From contig NZ_REFY01000001.1 in the NCBI RefSeq assembly GCF_003841485.1, positions 1 through 64,000 on the forward strand: 64,000 bases of DNA, read 5' to 3'. The translations under genes and the position numbers were made by a program. Shown here in pieces: positions 36,202 through 45,405 of this stretch (position 1 is its first letter; each line of letters begins with the position of its first letter). The DNA comes from Natrarchaeobius halalkaliphilus. GTDB taxonomy: Archaea > Halobacteriota > Halobacteria > Halobacteriales > Natrialbaceae. A model generated the notes under the pieces. That model was given only the letters and a program-made list of their open reading frames with translations. It had not been told where the DNA came from and did no database searches.

Positions 36202-37581
36202 TCATCGATCACGCCACGTTTCGAGTTCGCGCAACTCCTCGACGATATCCTCGAGTTCGTCGACCTCGAGCGATCCGGTTTCGGTGACGAGTTCGGTGAC
36301 GCACTCTGCGGGCGTCACGTCGAAAGTCGGGTTCGCGACGTCGACCGACGGATTGCCGTCGTAAACCGCGGCTCGGTCGCCGGACTCGAGGTTCACGGTG
36401 GTCCGCGTCGAGAGTTTGTCGGCTGCGGCGACGACCGTCACGGGGACGTTCTCGCGAGCGGCAGCGATCGAAACCGCTCGCGTTCCGGTCTTGTTCACTA
36501 CGGCACCGTCGGGTCGGACGGTGTCGGCCCCGACGACGACGCGATCGACGGCCTCGGTCGCGAGGACGTGGGCCGCGGCCGCGTCGGTGTGAACCGTCAC
36601 TGAACAGTCGAGGACCGAATCGCTCGCCAGCGTTTCCGCGACGCCAACACCCTCACGTCCCGGCCGGGATTCGGAGACGAAGACGCGGGACGGCGACCCC
36701 TCGCGGAGCGCATCGAGAACGGTTCCCGATCGCGAAAGCGTCAGCACGGTCCCGTCGATGCGTTCGCCGCCGTTGACCGCGGCGTCCTCGTCGGCCGCGG
36801 CGGCGCGCTCGATCCCCGAGATTGCGGACTCGAGAACGGCCGCTCCACCGGGAGGGTGGTCATCCGTTCGATCCGCATCTGCCATCGCCCGATTCACTCG
36901 ATTCCGGAGGACGGCCATCGAGGGCCGGGTCTCGAGCACTCGGCCGGCGAGTTCAGCGAGTTCGTTCCATTCGGCGTCGGAGCGCGTTTCGGCTCCGTCC
37001 GATTCGTGTGTGTTCCGTTCGGATCCGTCCGGTTCGCCCTCGGCCCGTTCTGCGACGAGTACGCCCGCTCGATCCCGCACGACCTCGAGCGCCCGGAGCG
37101 AGAGAAACGCCGCGCCGTGTTCGTCGTCGGCCGCGACGGAGCGGGCGGTCGGCGCGACGCGTTCGTAGGCCGTCCACAGTTTCGGCACGGTTTCGCGGCC
37201 GTCGGACGGATCGACGGTCGCCGTCGGGGAACGCCACTCGAAGGCGTCGTGTTCGTCGCTCAGTTTGACCTCGCGCGTGTCGCAGTCGAACAGGAAGGGA
37301 CGAACGATCCGCTCGCGGTCGAGATCCGGGTCTTCGAACTCGACTGGACGTCCCGATCGCACCAGCGAAACGCCGTCCTCGAGGCCGGTTTTCTCGCGAA
37401 TTTCGGTTCGAACCCGTTCGTCCGGCCGTCCCTCCGCGAAGCCGGAGACGCCGTCCCACCGGCCGACGTGACTACCGACAGCGTCGCTCCGACGTACCAA
37501 CAGGATCTCTCCACGGTTTCTTACGAACGCAGTGACGACGTGGCTCGGTTCCGATCCGTCGTCTCTCGTCGAGTCGGTCAT
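36202..37581 (-). CDS. Nudix domain fused to an eIF2B/ribose-1,5-bisphosphate isomerase-like domain
   Basis: The 459-residue protein has a Nudix-type N terminus (SHVVTAFVRNRGEILLVRRS, then GVSGFAEGRPDERVRTEIRE). After a low-complexity acidic linker (residues about 180-225) comes an IF-2B family domain (VLTLSRSGTVLDALREG, SRPGREGVGVAETL, VVVGADTVRPDGAVVNKTGT, NPTFDVTPAECVTELVTE). The Nudix box is imperfect (TEIREKTGL where REUxEExGU is expected). The IF-2B position usually held by Cys in isomerases is Thr (VTVHTDAAA), while the Asp of GAD is kept. It may sense or process nucleotides, or be regulatory. The ATG giving MTDSTRDDG is supported by a TATA-like AAATTATTCA 24-33 bp upstream. Confidence 0.75.
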   Translation of the reverse strand: MTDSTRDDGSEPSHVVTAFVRNRGEILLVRRSDAVGSHVGRWDGVSGFAEGRPDERVRTEIREKTGLEDGVSLVRSGRPVEFEDPDLDRERIVRPFLFDCDTREVKLSDEHDAFEWRSPTATVDPSDGRETVPKLWTAYERVAPTARSVAADDEHGAAFLSLRALEVVRDRAGVLVAERAEGEPDGSERNTHESDGAETRSDAEWNELAELAGRVLETRPSMAVLRNRVNRAMADADRTDDHPPGGAAVLESAISGIERAAAADEDAAVNGGERIDGTVLTLSRSGTVLDALREGSPSRVFVSESRPGREGVGVAETLASDSVLDCSVTVHTDAAAAHVLATEAVDRVVVGADTVRPDGAVVNKTGTRAVSIAAARENVPVTVVAAADKLSTRTTVNLESGDRAAVYDGNPSVDVANPTFDVTPAECVTELVTETGSLEVDELEDIVEELRELETWRDR

Positions 37582-37604
37582 ACCGGATGGACGGTGTCGT
37601 GCGG

Positions 37605-37640
37605 TGAATAATTTCCGTCGGAGACCTGAACGGTTTAACC
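37605..37640. promoter_or_regulatory. Divergent promoters for Nudix-IF2B and hyuA
   Basis: On the minus strand AAATTATTCA (37605-37614) lies 24-33 bp before the Nudix-IF2B start. On the plus strand TTTAACC (37634-37640) lies 27-33 bp before the hyuA ATG. No operator-like palindrome is seen between them. Confidence 0.5.
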
Positions 37641-37666
37641 CGACCGGCCCGAAACCCGACGTATCG

Positions 37667-39754
37667 ATGGGACGCGAGGAACTGACAGCAGACGCGAACG
37701 AAACGCCGGTTCGTCCGGATTCGAACGGTGCCCGGATCGGCGTCGACGTCGGTGGCACGTTCACCGACGTGGCACTCTCCGTCGAAGACCGGCTCGTGAC
37801 GGCGAAGGTCCCGACGACTGCCGACCAGCACGTCGGCGTCCTCGAGGGTATCGCCAAGGCCTGTGCGAAGGCGGACATCGAGCCGGGGGAGATCGACGAG
37901 TTCGCCCACGCGATGACCGTCTCGGTCAACGCGCTGCTCGAGCGGAGGGGTGCGACGACCGCCCTCGTCACGACCGCGGGGTTCCGTGACGTCCTCGAGA
38001 TCGGCCGACAGGATCGACCGAGTCTGTACGATCTCGAGGCGGAGAAGCCGACGCCGCTCGTACCCCGGACGCGTCGATTCGAGATCGACGAGCGGACGAC
38101 GCCGGACGGCATCGAACGAGCGGTCGATCCCGAGGAAGTACGCCAGCTTGCGGATACTCTGTGCGAGCGTGACGTCGAGGCGGTCGCGGTCTGTCTGCTT
38201 CACTCCTACAGCGATCCCGAAAACGAGACGACCGTCGCGAAGACGCTCCGTTCGGAGCTCGAGGTTCCGGTCTCGGTCTCACACGAGGTTCTCGCGGAGT
38301 TTCGCGAGTTCGAGCGGACGTCGACGACGGCGGTCGATGCCTACGTTCGACCGGCGATCGACAGCTACGTTGGACGGCTGGTCGAGGAGGCCGAGAACGA
38401 GGGAATTCCGGCCCCGCGAATCATGCAGGCCAACGGCGGCATCGCCAGCCCCCAGACGGTTCGCGATCGGGCGGTTACGACGACGCTGTCGGGACCGGCT
38501 GCGGGCGTCGTCGGCGCGACGGCGGCCGCGGACGATTCGACGGCCGCGGGTCTCGTCACGTTCGACATGGGCGGAACCTCGAGCGACGTGAGTCTCGTCC
38601 GGGACGGCCGAGTCGAGCGGACGACCGACGCCGACATCGACGGACTGCCGATCCGCACGCCGATGGTCGACGTAAACACCGTCGGTGCGGGCGGCGGCTC
38701 GATCGCCTGGGTCGACGCCGGCGGCGCGCTTCGAGTCGGACCGCGGTCGGCGGGTGCGGATCCCGGCCCGGCCTGTTACGGTCGCGGCGGGACCGAACCA
38801 ACAGTGACCGACGCCAACGTCGTTCTGGGTTACATCGGCTCCGAGACCGCCCTCGGCGGCGAACTGTCCCTCGACGTCGAGGCGGCCCACGAGGCGCTCG
38901 AGGGACTGGCCGAGGAGGCGGACCTCGACGGCGCACTCGAGGCGGCTCACGGCGTCTACCGCGTCGCGAACGCGACGATGACACGAACGATTCGGTCGAT
39001 CACGGTCGAACGAGGCCACGATCCGCGTGGATTCGCGCTCGTGGCATTCGGCGGAGCGGGACCGATGCACGCCGGGGCTCTCGCCGCTGCGCTCGATATC
39101 GATCAGGTCGTCGTTCCACGTCCCGGCGGCGTGCTTTCGGCGTTCGGTCTGCTCGCCGCCGACGAGAGCACGGACGCGGCCAGAACCGTCGGCATCGATC
39201 TCGAAACGGAGCCCGAAGCCGGGGCGACGCTCGAGGCGGACGCGCTCGAAGAGATCGGAGGGGTCTACGACGACCTCGTCGCGGACGCCCTCGGTGACGT
39301 CTCGGAGTCCGATCGCGTCCGCCTCGAGCGTGGCGCTGACTGTCGGTACACCGGCCAGAGCTTCGAGTTGACCGTTCCCGTCGACGATAGCTTCGACGCC
39401 GAGGTCGTCGCCGAACGCTTCCACGACGCCCACGAGCGGACGTACGGCTACACGATGGACGAGCCGATCGAGATCGTCACGCTCCGGGCGACGGCGACTG
39501 TTCCGCGGACGGATCCGAGCATCCGACACGACGGGCGAGGCGATGCGCTCGTCGGCTCTCGTGAGGTACACTTCTCCGAGACGGGCGCGTGGGAGACGAC
39601 GGTCTACGATCGGGACGCCCTCGAGTCGGGTGCGACGTTATCCGGACCGGCGATCCTCGAACAGGACGAGTGCACGACGGTCGTTCCGCCACAGTGGGAC
39701 GGCGAGGTCGGAACGGACGGGACGCTCCGGCTGACCCGGACGGGGGATGACTGA
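37667..39754 (+). CDS. hyuA: Hydantoinase A/5-oxoprolinase-type subunit
   Basis: The 695-residue protein of the ASKHA-fold HyuA family has GVDVGGTFTDVALSVEDRL at residues about 17-35, HAMTVSVNALLERRG, LSGPAAGVVGA, VTFDMGGTSSDVSLV, VNTVGAGGGSIAW, and AFGGAGPMHAGALAAAL. With HyuB it forms an ATP-dependent enzyme that opens N-methylhydantoin, 5-oxoproline or, in acetone-carboxylase relatives, carboxylates ketones. The ATG is chosen because the frame upstream is the Nudix promoter region and TTTAACC is at the right distance. hyuB follows after three bases. Confidence 0.92.
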   Translation: MGREELTADANETPVRPDSNGARIGVDVGGTFTDVALSVEDRLVTAKVPTTADQHVGVLEGIAKACAKADIEPGEIDEFAHAMTVSVNALLERRGATTALVTTAGFRDVLEIGRQDRPSLYDLEAEKPTPLVPRTRRFEIDERTTPDGIERAVDPEEVRQLADTLCERDVEAVAVCLLHSYSDPENETTVAKTLRSELEVPVSVSHEVLAEFREFERTSTTAVDAYVRPAIDSYVGRLVEEAENEGIPAPRIMQANGGIASPQTVRDRAVTTTLSGPAAGVVGATAAADDSTAAGLVTFDMGGTSSDVSLVRDGRVERTTDADIDGLPIRTPMVDVNTVGAGGGSIAWVDAGGALRVGPRSAGADPGPACYGRGGTEPTVTDANVVLGYIGSETALGGELSLDVEAAHEALEGLAEEADLDGALEAAHGVYRVANATMTRTIRSITVERGHDPRGFALVAFGGAGPMHAGALAAALDIDQVVVPRPGGVLSAFGLLAADESTDAARTVGIDLETEPEAGATLEADALEEIGGVYDDLVADALGDVSESDRVRLERGADCRYTGQSFELTVPVDDSFDAEVVAERFHDAHERTYGYTMDEPIEIVTLRATATVPRTDPSIRHDGRGDALVGSREVHFSETGAWETTVYDRDALESGATLSGPAILEQDECTTVVPPQWDGEVGTDGTLRLTRTGDD

Positions 39755-39757
39755 ACC

Positions 39758-41521
39758 ATGACACACAATTCGAACGACGACGCGAACGACGACGGTGAAA
39801 CCTGCCGGTCGAGCGATTCAGAGACGGACGATCCGGACATCGATCCGGTGACGCTCGAGGTGCTTCGCAACCAGCTGGAGGGGGTCGCAGAGGAGATGGG
39901 ACAGACGCTGATCCGCGGTGCGTACTCACCGAACATCAAAGAGCGTCGGGACTGTTCGACGGCGCTGTTCGACGCCGAGGGACGGACGATCGCACAGGCC
40001 GAGCACATCCCGGTCCACCTGGGAGCGATGCCCGCGGCGGTCGAGGCCGTTCGCGAGCGAAACCCCAATCCCGGCGACGTCTTCGTGCTCAATGACCCCT
40101 TTACCGGGGGAACGCACCTTCCCGACGTGACTCTGGTTTCGCCCCTCGCACCCGGGTCAGGCCGCGGGAGCGAGGATAAGCCCGATGAGGACGGTCACCG
40201 ATCCGAACCCGACAGCGGCGAGAACGGTCGGGTCGGGAGTGACGACGAGAACGACGACTGTCGAACCGAAAGTGACGACGACATCGTGGGATATGCCGTC
40301 TCTCGAGCCCACCACGCGGACGTCGGCGGGTCGTCACCCGGCAGTATGCCTGCGGACTCGAGGGAGATCTATCAGGAGGGACTTCGCATCCCGCCGACCC
40401 GCCTCGTCGCGGCGGGCGACGTCAGAGAGGACGTCCGATCGCTCGTGCTCGCGAACGTGCGGAATCCGGGCGAGCGTCGCGCCGATCTCAGAGCCCAGCT
40501 CGCCGCGAACGAGCGCGCCGAGACCAGGCTCGGGGCGCTGTTCGACGAACACGGACGCGAGACCGTACTGGCTGGCTTCGACGACGTGATCGAGTACTCC
40601 CGCGCGCGCCTGGAAACCGAGATCGAGACGCTTCCGGACGGCACGTTCGAGGCGACGGACGTCCTCGAGGGCGACGGCGTCGTCGACGAAGACATCGAGA
40701 TCAGCGTGGCGGTGACCATCGACGGACCGACGATCGACGTCGATTTCGCCGGCACGGCAGAACAGCTCGCGGGCAACCTCAACGCACCGATGGCAGTCGC
40801 TCGGAGTGCGGTCTACTTCGTCGTCCGCTGTGTTACCGATCCGGAAATCCCGCCGAACCACGGCTGTTACGTGCCCGTCAGCGTCCACGCACCCGACGGG
40901 TCGCTCCTGAACCCGAACTCCCCGGCAGCGGTCGTCGGGGGGAACGTCGAGACCAGCCAGCGGGTGACGGACGTGGTTTTCACCGCCCTCGCGTCGGCGG
41001 TTCCGGATCGCGTCCCCGCACAGGGCCAGGGAACGATGAACAACCTGACGATCGGCGGACGGGGCAGTTCCTTTACCTACTACGAGACCATCGGCGGCGG
41101 ATTCGGTGCCCGCTCGGACCGCGAGGGCATGGACGGCGTTCAGGTCGGGATGACGAACACGCTCAACACCCCGATCGAGTCGCTCGAGACCGAGTACCCG
41201 CTTCGGGTCGACCGGTACGCGCTCCGACCGGACAGCGGTGGCCGTGGCACGCATCGGGGTGGTCTCGGCCTCGAGCGGACGCTCACCGTCGAAGCCGACG
41301 CGACGGTGTCCGTCCTCACCGAGCGGCGACGCCACGGGCCGAAAGGAGTCGCCGGCGGGGAGGACGGCGCACCCGGCGAGAACCTGATCGATGGCGAGGT
41401 CGTCCCCGCGAAGACGACCGTCGACGTCGAGACGGGAACGACGGTGACGATCCGGACACCCGGTGGCGGCGGCCACGGCGATCCCGACGATTCACGCGCG
41501 ACAGACGATCGCTCCGAGTGA
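39758..41521 (+). CDS. hyuB: Hydantoinase B/5-oxoprolinase-type subunit with an acidic insertion
   Basis: The 587-residue partner of HyuA shows PVTLEVLRNQLEGVAEEMG, GAYSPNIKERRDCSTALFD, FVLNDPFTGGTHLPDVTLV, SRAHHADVGGSSPGSMP, VVGGNVETSQRVTDVVF and GGGFGARSDREGMDGVQVG, all HyuB landmarks. Between DVTLVSPLA and IVGYAVSR an insertion of about 45 residues, almost wholly Asp/Glu/Ser/Gly, replaces what is normally a short turn (about 40147-40287). It is probably a disordered surface loop. The substrate cannot be fixed by sequence; nearby ggt makes 5-oxoproline plausible. Confidence 0.92.
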   Translation: MTHNSNDDANDDGETCRSSDSETDDPDIDPVTLEVLRNQLEGVAEEMGQTLIRGAYSPNIKERRDCSTALFDAEGRTIAQAEHIPVHLGAMPAAVEAVRERNPNPGDVFVLNDPFTGGTHLPDVTLVSPLAPGSGRGSEDKPDEDGHRSEPDSGENGRVGSDDENDDCRTESDDDIVGYAVSRAHHADVGGSSPGSMPADSREIYQEGLRIPPTRLVAAGDVREDVRSLVLANVRNPGERRADLRAQLAANERAETRLGALFDEHGRETVLAGFDDVIEYSRARLETEIETLPDGTFEATDVLEGDGVVDEDIEISVAVTIDGPTIDVDFAGTAEQLAGNLNAPMAVARSAVYFVVRCVTDPEIPPNHGCYVPVSVHAPDGSLLNPNSPAAVVGGNVETSQRVTDVVFTALASAVPDRVPAQGQGTMNNLTIGGRGSSFTYYETIGGGFGARSDREGMDGVQVGMTNTLNTPIESLETEYPLRVDRYALRPDSGGRGTHRGGLGLERTLTVEADATVSVLTERRRHGPKGVAGGEDGAPGENLIDGEVVPAKTTVDVETGTTVTIRTPGGGGHGDPDDSRATDDRSE

Positions 41522-41679
41522 GCGGGTCGTCGATCCGAGTAAGATCGCCGTGCGCTCCGCGTCACTCTCGAGTGAAATCAACCGGTCGGCGGACGTCAGT
41601 TTCGCCACACTCGCGGGACGGACGAGTACGGCGGTACATCGTGCGTAGCCGGGTACTCGGTACAACAGCCCGCGTACGC

Positions 41680-43029
41680 TCACGCGAACACCCGTACGCT
41701 GACCTCGTCCGCATCGTCTTCGGTGACGACTCGAGCGGGAAACCGTTCGTCTTTCTCGGTGGGATAGGTCTCGAAACCGAGTCTCACTCGAGCGGTTTCG
41801 TTCGGATCGACGACTACCGTTCGCGCGTCGACCACGGTCGGATCGTGTCCCACGACGAGTTCGAGTTCCCGCGTTTCGGCCGTCGATCCGGTGTTCACGA
41901 CGGCTGCAGCTACCTCGAGTACGTCCCCGGCGGCGACCGGGTCGTTCGTGTCGTGGATCGTAACCTCGACTGTTCCGCGACGGTCGACCCGCTCGAACTG
42001 CCAGCTCGGATCGGGTTCCGTGACGGTTCCGTCCCGGCAGACGACCCACGGGACGAGAGTACAGGTGTGACACCCGACGGTCGAAAGACGTGCCGTATCC
42101 CGTCGATCCTCGAGATCCGAAACGCCGAGTATGCTGTCCGACTGGGTGAGCCACCAGATGACGCGATCGAGCGCCCCGTCGGGAACGGTCGCCTCGAGCT
42201 CGAACTCGACGTCTGCCGGATCGTCGCGAGCGACTTCGATGACTTGGTCGGTTGGGCGACTGGTTTCGATCGCGGGAGCGCGCGTTCCGTCGGCGGTCAC
42301 ATCGATCGTCCACCGCGCTCCGTAGGTTCCCGCTTCGGCGTCCGGGAGAACCGCCGCCGTCACCTCGTGTGTGCCCGGCGAGTCGAACGCGTATCGAAAG
42401 AAGTGAGCGCCACGCTCGTCGTAGTACGCCGGCTGCCAGGTATCGACGGCCGTATCTCCGATCTGTTCGCCGTCGAGCCACCAGATCGTCCGCTGTCCGT
42501 CCCCAGGGTCGACGGCTCCCGCTTCGAAGAGGACGGACGTTCCCGGTTCGACGGAGAGGTCCGCCCCGGGACGTGCGTTCGCGAGCGTCGACGCACCCTC
42601 GACGCGAACGGTACGTTCGTCCGTCGCACCGTCGGCGTCGACGCGGACCGGAAACTCGTCGCTTTCCGGGACCGGATAGGTGTTGAACCCCATCCTCATC
42701 GGTTCCCTCGTTTCCCCCGCGTCGATCGTCGTCTCGACGGTACTGACGCGTTCGCGGTCGTGACCGACGATCAGCTCGACGGTCGTCCGAACGGCCGTCG
42801 AACCGGTGTTTTCGACTACGGGAGTCACCTCGAGGTACTCGCCGGCGGCGACCGGGGCGTTGGTCTCGCTGATCCGAACCTCGAGAGTCGACTCGGCCGA
42901 CGCGGACGCACTCGAGCCGTCGTCCGAATCGGTCGAGTGCCCACCGTCCGCCCGCCATCGTTTCGTCGAAAGCAGTACGCTCCCCGCCGAGACACCCGTA
43001 AGGAGCCGACGTCGAGTCGGTCGTTCCAT
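41680..43029 (-). CDS. Tat-exported protein with duplicated CARDB-like domains
   Basis: The 449-residue protein starts MERPTRRRLLTGVSAGSVL, a twin-arginine signal; an upstream ATG would bury it. Two domains of about 100 residues at either end align by eye: NAPVAAGEYLEVTPVVENTG with GFNTYPVPESDEFPVRV, and NDPVAAGDVLEVAAAVVNTG with GFETYPTEKDERFPARV. They flank a middle part with Trp-rich IWWLDGEQIGD and IWWLTQSD repeats of PKD/Ig type. This is probably an adhesive or substrate-binding surface protein without catalytic residues. A CHTC pair in the middle part is the only cysteine motif. It is convergent with hyuB. Confidence 0.8.
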   Translation of the reverse strand: MERPTRRRLLTGVSAGSVLLSTKRWRADGGHSTDSDDGSSASASAESTLEVRISETNAPVAAGEYLEVTPVVENTGSTAVRTTVELIVGHDRERVSTVETTIDAGETREPMRMGFNTYPVPESDEFPVRVDADGATDERTVRVEGASTLANARPGADLSVEPGTSVLFEAGAVDPGDGQRTIWWLDGEQIGDTAVDTWQPAYYDERGAHFFRYAFDSPGTHEVTAAVLPDAEAGTYGARWTIDVTADGTRAPAIETSRPTDQVIEVARDDPADVEFELEATVPDGALDRVIWWLTQSDSILGVSDLEDRRDTARLSTVGCHTCTLVPWVVCRDGTVTEPDPSWQFERVDRRGTVEVTIHDTNDPVAAGDVLEVAAAVVNTGSTAETRELELVVGHDPTVVDARTVVVDPNETARVRLGFETYPTEKDERFPARVVTEDDADEVSVRVFA

Positions 43030-43251
43030 ACCCGAAAAATCCGTAGTCGCGCTAAAAACGGCCAGCACCGTTTCGGTCGAAATCAGCCGTTTCGATCGCG
43101 GTCGGTCTCGGGTATCCGTCGGGATCGGCGCGTATTCCGACACTACCCTCGCGCTGCCGTCTCGAGCGCACCCTCAGATACTCCCGTCGAGCTGTCGTCC
43201 CGAACACTGCTCTCTAGCTGTCGCGTCGAGTCGGCCGCAGAACGACGAATG

Positions 43252-43587
43252 CTAGGGCGCGTCGTCATCGTCCGGATTCATCGCCGCCCCGAGGCCGCCG
43301 TCGTAGGCCTCCCGGTTTTCGATCTCCCGGATGCGCTGTTCGAGTCGGGTCTCGAGAGCCGCTCGGCGTTCCTCGTCGACGTCGGGATCGCTTTCTCGGT
43401 CGCGCAGATCCGCACGAGCGGTCCGTAACAGGGAAACGGCCTCTTGCGCTTCGAGGTCGCGGGCGCGGCTGAGGCGACGTTCGATCTCCTCGAGCATGGA
43501 TTCGGTCACGTCGGTCAGTTCGGTCGCCAGGGTGTTCAACGGGATGCCGGAAGGTGCGACGATCGGTTCGCTGTGATGGCGACCCAT
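43252..43587 (-). CDS. Small coiled-coil protein, unknown
   Basis: The 111-residue protein has a conserved-looking N terminus (GRHHSEPIVAPSGIPLNTL) followed by about 70 residues of charged heptads (ITESMLEEIERR-type helix, RAALETRLEQRIREIENRE) and an acidic end (MNPDDDDAP). The ATG at 43587 is chosen because the frame further upstream reads through the antisense of the phosphodiesterase gene. It is divergent from that gene. Function unknown. Confidence 0.65.
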   Translation of the reverse strand: MGRHHSEPIVAPSGIPLNTLATELTDVTESMLEEIERRLSRARDLEAQEAVSLLRTARADLRDRESDPDVDEERRAALETRLEQRIREIENREAYDGGLGAAMNPDDDDAP

Positions 43588-43746
43588 CGCTGTGCTCGGA
43601 TCGATCTCACCTATCCCTGCGGTGTAGCGTTCCTTGCCGATCGATGCGTCCCTGGCAGTCGATGTACTCCAGACGAGCGGTGCATCGCTTCGTCGATGGA
43701 ATCTCTCGAGCGCAGCAGCCATGAGGGGCGCGGTCGTCGTGACAGT

Positions 43747-44589
43747 ATGGACACCCCTGCCGTCATCGCTCATCGCGGCTACGCCGGCGTGGCACCGGAG
43801 AACACGATCGGTGCTGCCGTCCGTGCGGCCGAGCGGTCCGAGACGTCGATGATCGAGATCGACGTCCAGCCGGCCGAGTGCGGGACGCCGGTCGTCATCC
43901 ACGACGAGCGCCTCGAGGGGGCGCGGGACGGGCGGCCGTTGACGGACGCGACAGGGCTCGTTCGGGACGCGTCGCGTTCGAAACTCGCGGAGACGCGAGT
44001 ACTCGGAACGCGAGAGTCGGTGCCGACGCTCGCGTCGCTTCTCGAGGCGGTTCCGGCGACGGTCGGCCTCAACGTCGAACTGAAGAACCCGGGAACGGCT
44101 TCGCTTCGCTTTTCCGAGTCGCTCCCTCAGGACGAGCGAGACGGGAGACGCGAGTGCTGGCGACCGTTCGTCGAGCGGGTCGTCTCCGACTGCCACGGCT
44201 TCGGCGGCGAGGTTCTCTTCTCGTCGTTCTGTGAAGGTGCGATCGCGGCCGTTCGAGACGTCGATCCAAAGTACGCCGTTGCGCCGCTCATCTGGGACGA
44301 TCTCGAGGCCGGTCTCGAGATCGCTCGACGCTACGACTGCGAGGCGATTCATCCGCCCCGAAACGCGATCACTGGATCGGCCCTGGCGACCACGAAGTAC
44401 GCCGGTTTTCCGCCGGACGAGCCGGCAATCGACGTTCTCGAGATCGCCCACGACGAAGGGCGGGCGGTCAACGTCTGGACGATCGAAACCTGGCACGGGT
44501 TCGCCGACCTCGCGGCCGCCGGCGTCGACGGCATCATCGCGGACTATCCCGGTCTCGGGACGTTCTCGCGGGATGATCGTGATTCCTGA
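43747..44589 (+). CDS. Glycerophosphodiester phosphodiesterase family protein
   Basis: The 280-residue TIM barrel has the GDPD signature VIAHRGYAGVAPENT (catalytic His, Arg), IEIDVQPAECGTPVVIHDE (metal Glu/Asp and catalytic His), VGLNVELKNPG, and near the C terminus VNVWTIETWHGFADL with GVDGIIADYP. It hydrolyses glycerophosphodiesters to sn-glycerol 3-phosphate; in archaea the physiological substrate could be sn-glycerol-1-phosphate esters. No signal peptide is visible, so it is intracellular. Confidence 0.9.
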   Translation: MDTPAVIAHRGYAGVAPENTIGAAVRAAERSETSMIEIDVQPAECGTPVVIHDERLEGARDGRPLTDATGLVRDASRSKLAETRVLGTRESVPTLASLLEAVPATVGLNVELKNPGTASLRFSESLPQDERDGRRECWRPFVERVVSDCHGFGGEVLFSSFCEGAIAAVRDVDPKYAVAPLIWDDLEAGLEIARRYDCEAIHPPRNAITGSALATTKYAGFPPDEPAIDVLEIAHDEGRAVNVWTIETWHGFADLAAAGVDGIIADYPGLGTFSRDDRDS

Positions 44590-44637
44590 GAAGTCGTCGG
44601 TATCCATGAGAAGTCGCGATCAGACGGCGGTGGTCGG

Positions 44638-45405
44638 CTACTCCACCGCGTTCGAATCCACGTCATTCTCGGAGTGCGATTCACACTCGACGTCAGACGT
44701 ACTCGAGGCGGTGAACCCGAGCTTCGATCTGAGTGCCGGGCTCACCTTCCCCTGTAGATCGAGTTTCGAGTTCGGTCGAGACACCCTCGCACCGACGACC
44801 AGCGCGCACGCCTGGCCCACGAGCGAAGCCGTTGCGAGTGCCGGATCGCTTCGGTGTGGATCCAACGACTCGAGGAGCCCACCGAGGACGTTCAGCGACC
44901 CGCCGACGAAGAGTAGGCCCACCATTCCGAAGACGACGAGCGACGTCCAGCCGAGTTGCCCCCTCTCGACTCCGAGCCACTCGAGACCGCCGTAGAACGC
45001 GAGCCAGACGGCGGTGACGCCACACCCGAGCAGGTACAGGGAGGCAGCGAACGATGGGAGTTCGACGATCAGAGCGAGTGCGTACGCGGTCGGAAGGAAT
45101 CCGACCGGGAGATAACACACCGACAGCCAAGCGAAGTCACTACCACCCGTCGGATCGGCACGGATCCGTCGGTAGCCGTCGCGCTCGAGCCAAATCGTTC
45201 CGACCGTCGCCGCGGCGAGGACGCAGAGCCAGAGTCCCTCCTCGGGGATGCCAACGTCGGAAACCGGCGTCCAGTCCGTTGCCCTCCCGAGGGCGACCGC
45301 GTTCGCGCTGAACCAGGTGAGTCCGACGAAGACACCGACCGCTGTCCCGACTTCGGCGAGCATCGATGCTACCGTCGTTCGAAGCGTTCGAAGCGTCTTC
45401 GTCAC
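44638..45405 (-). CDS. Membrane protein of unknown function
   Basis: The 255-residue protein has about six hydrophobic helices (for example GTAVGVFVGLTWFSANAVAL, LVVFGMVGLLFVGGSLNVL, ASLVGQACALVVGA) and a Ser/Glu-rich cytoplasmic tail of about 45 residues. The start is GTG with TAGTAATACG about 15-25 bp upstream. It is convergent with the phosphodiesterase gene. No family is recognised. Confidence 0.75.
   Translation of the reverse strand: MTKTLRTLRTTVASMLAEVGTAVGVFVGLTWFSANAVALGRATDWTPVSDVGIPEEGLWLCVLAAATVGTIWLERDGYRRIRADPTGGSDFAWLSVCYLPVGFLPTAYALALIVELPSFAASLYLLGCGVTAVWLAFYGGLEWLGVERGQLGWTSLVVFGMVGLLFVGGSLNVLGGLLESLDPHRSDPALATASLVGQACALVVGARVSRPNSKLDLQGKVSPALRSKLGFTASSTSDVECESHSENDVDSNAVE

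Noticed and set aside
37582-38112. N-terminal extension of the Nudix-IF2B frame
   Set aside because: It overlaps the hyuA coding strand, is Ser/Arg-rich unlike halophile proteins, and a TATA-like element sits just upstream of the chosen ATG.
43588-44607. Long minus-strand frame upstream of the small coiled-coil gene
   Set aside because: It is antisense to the phosphodiesterase gene, which has clear GDPD motifs; the sequence is Arg/Asp shadow composition.
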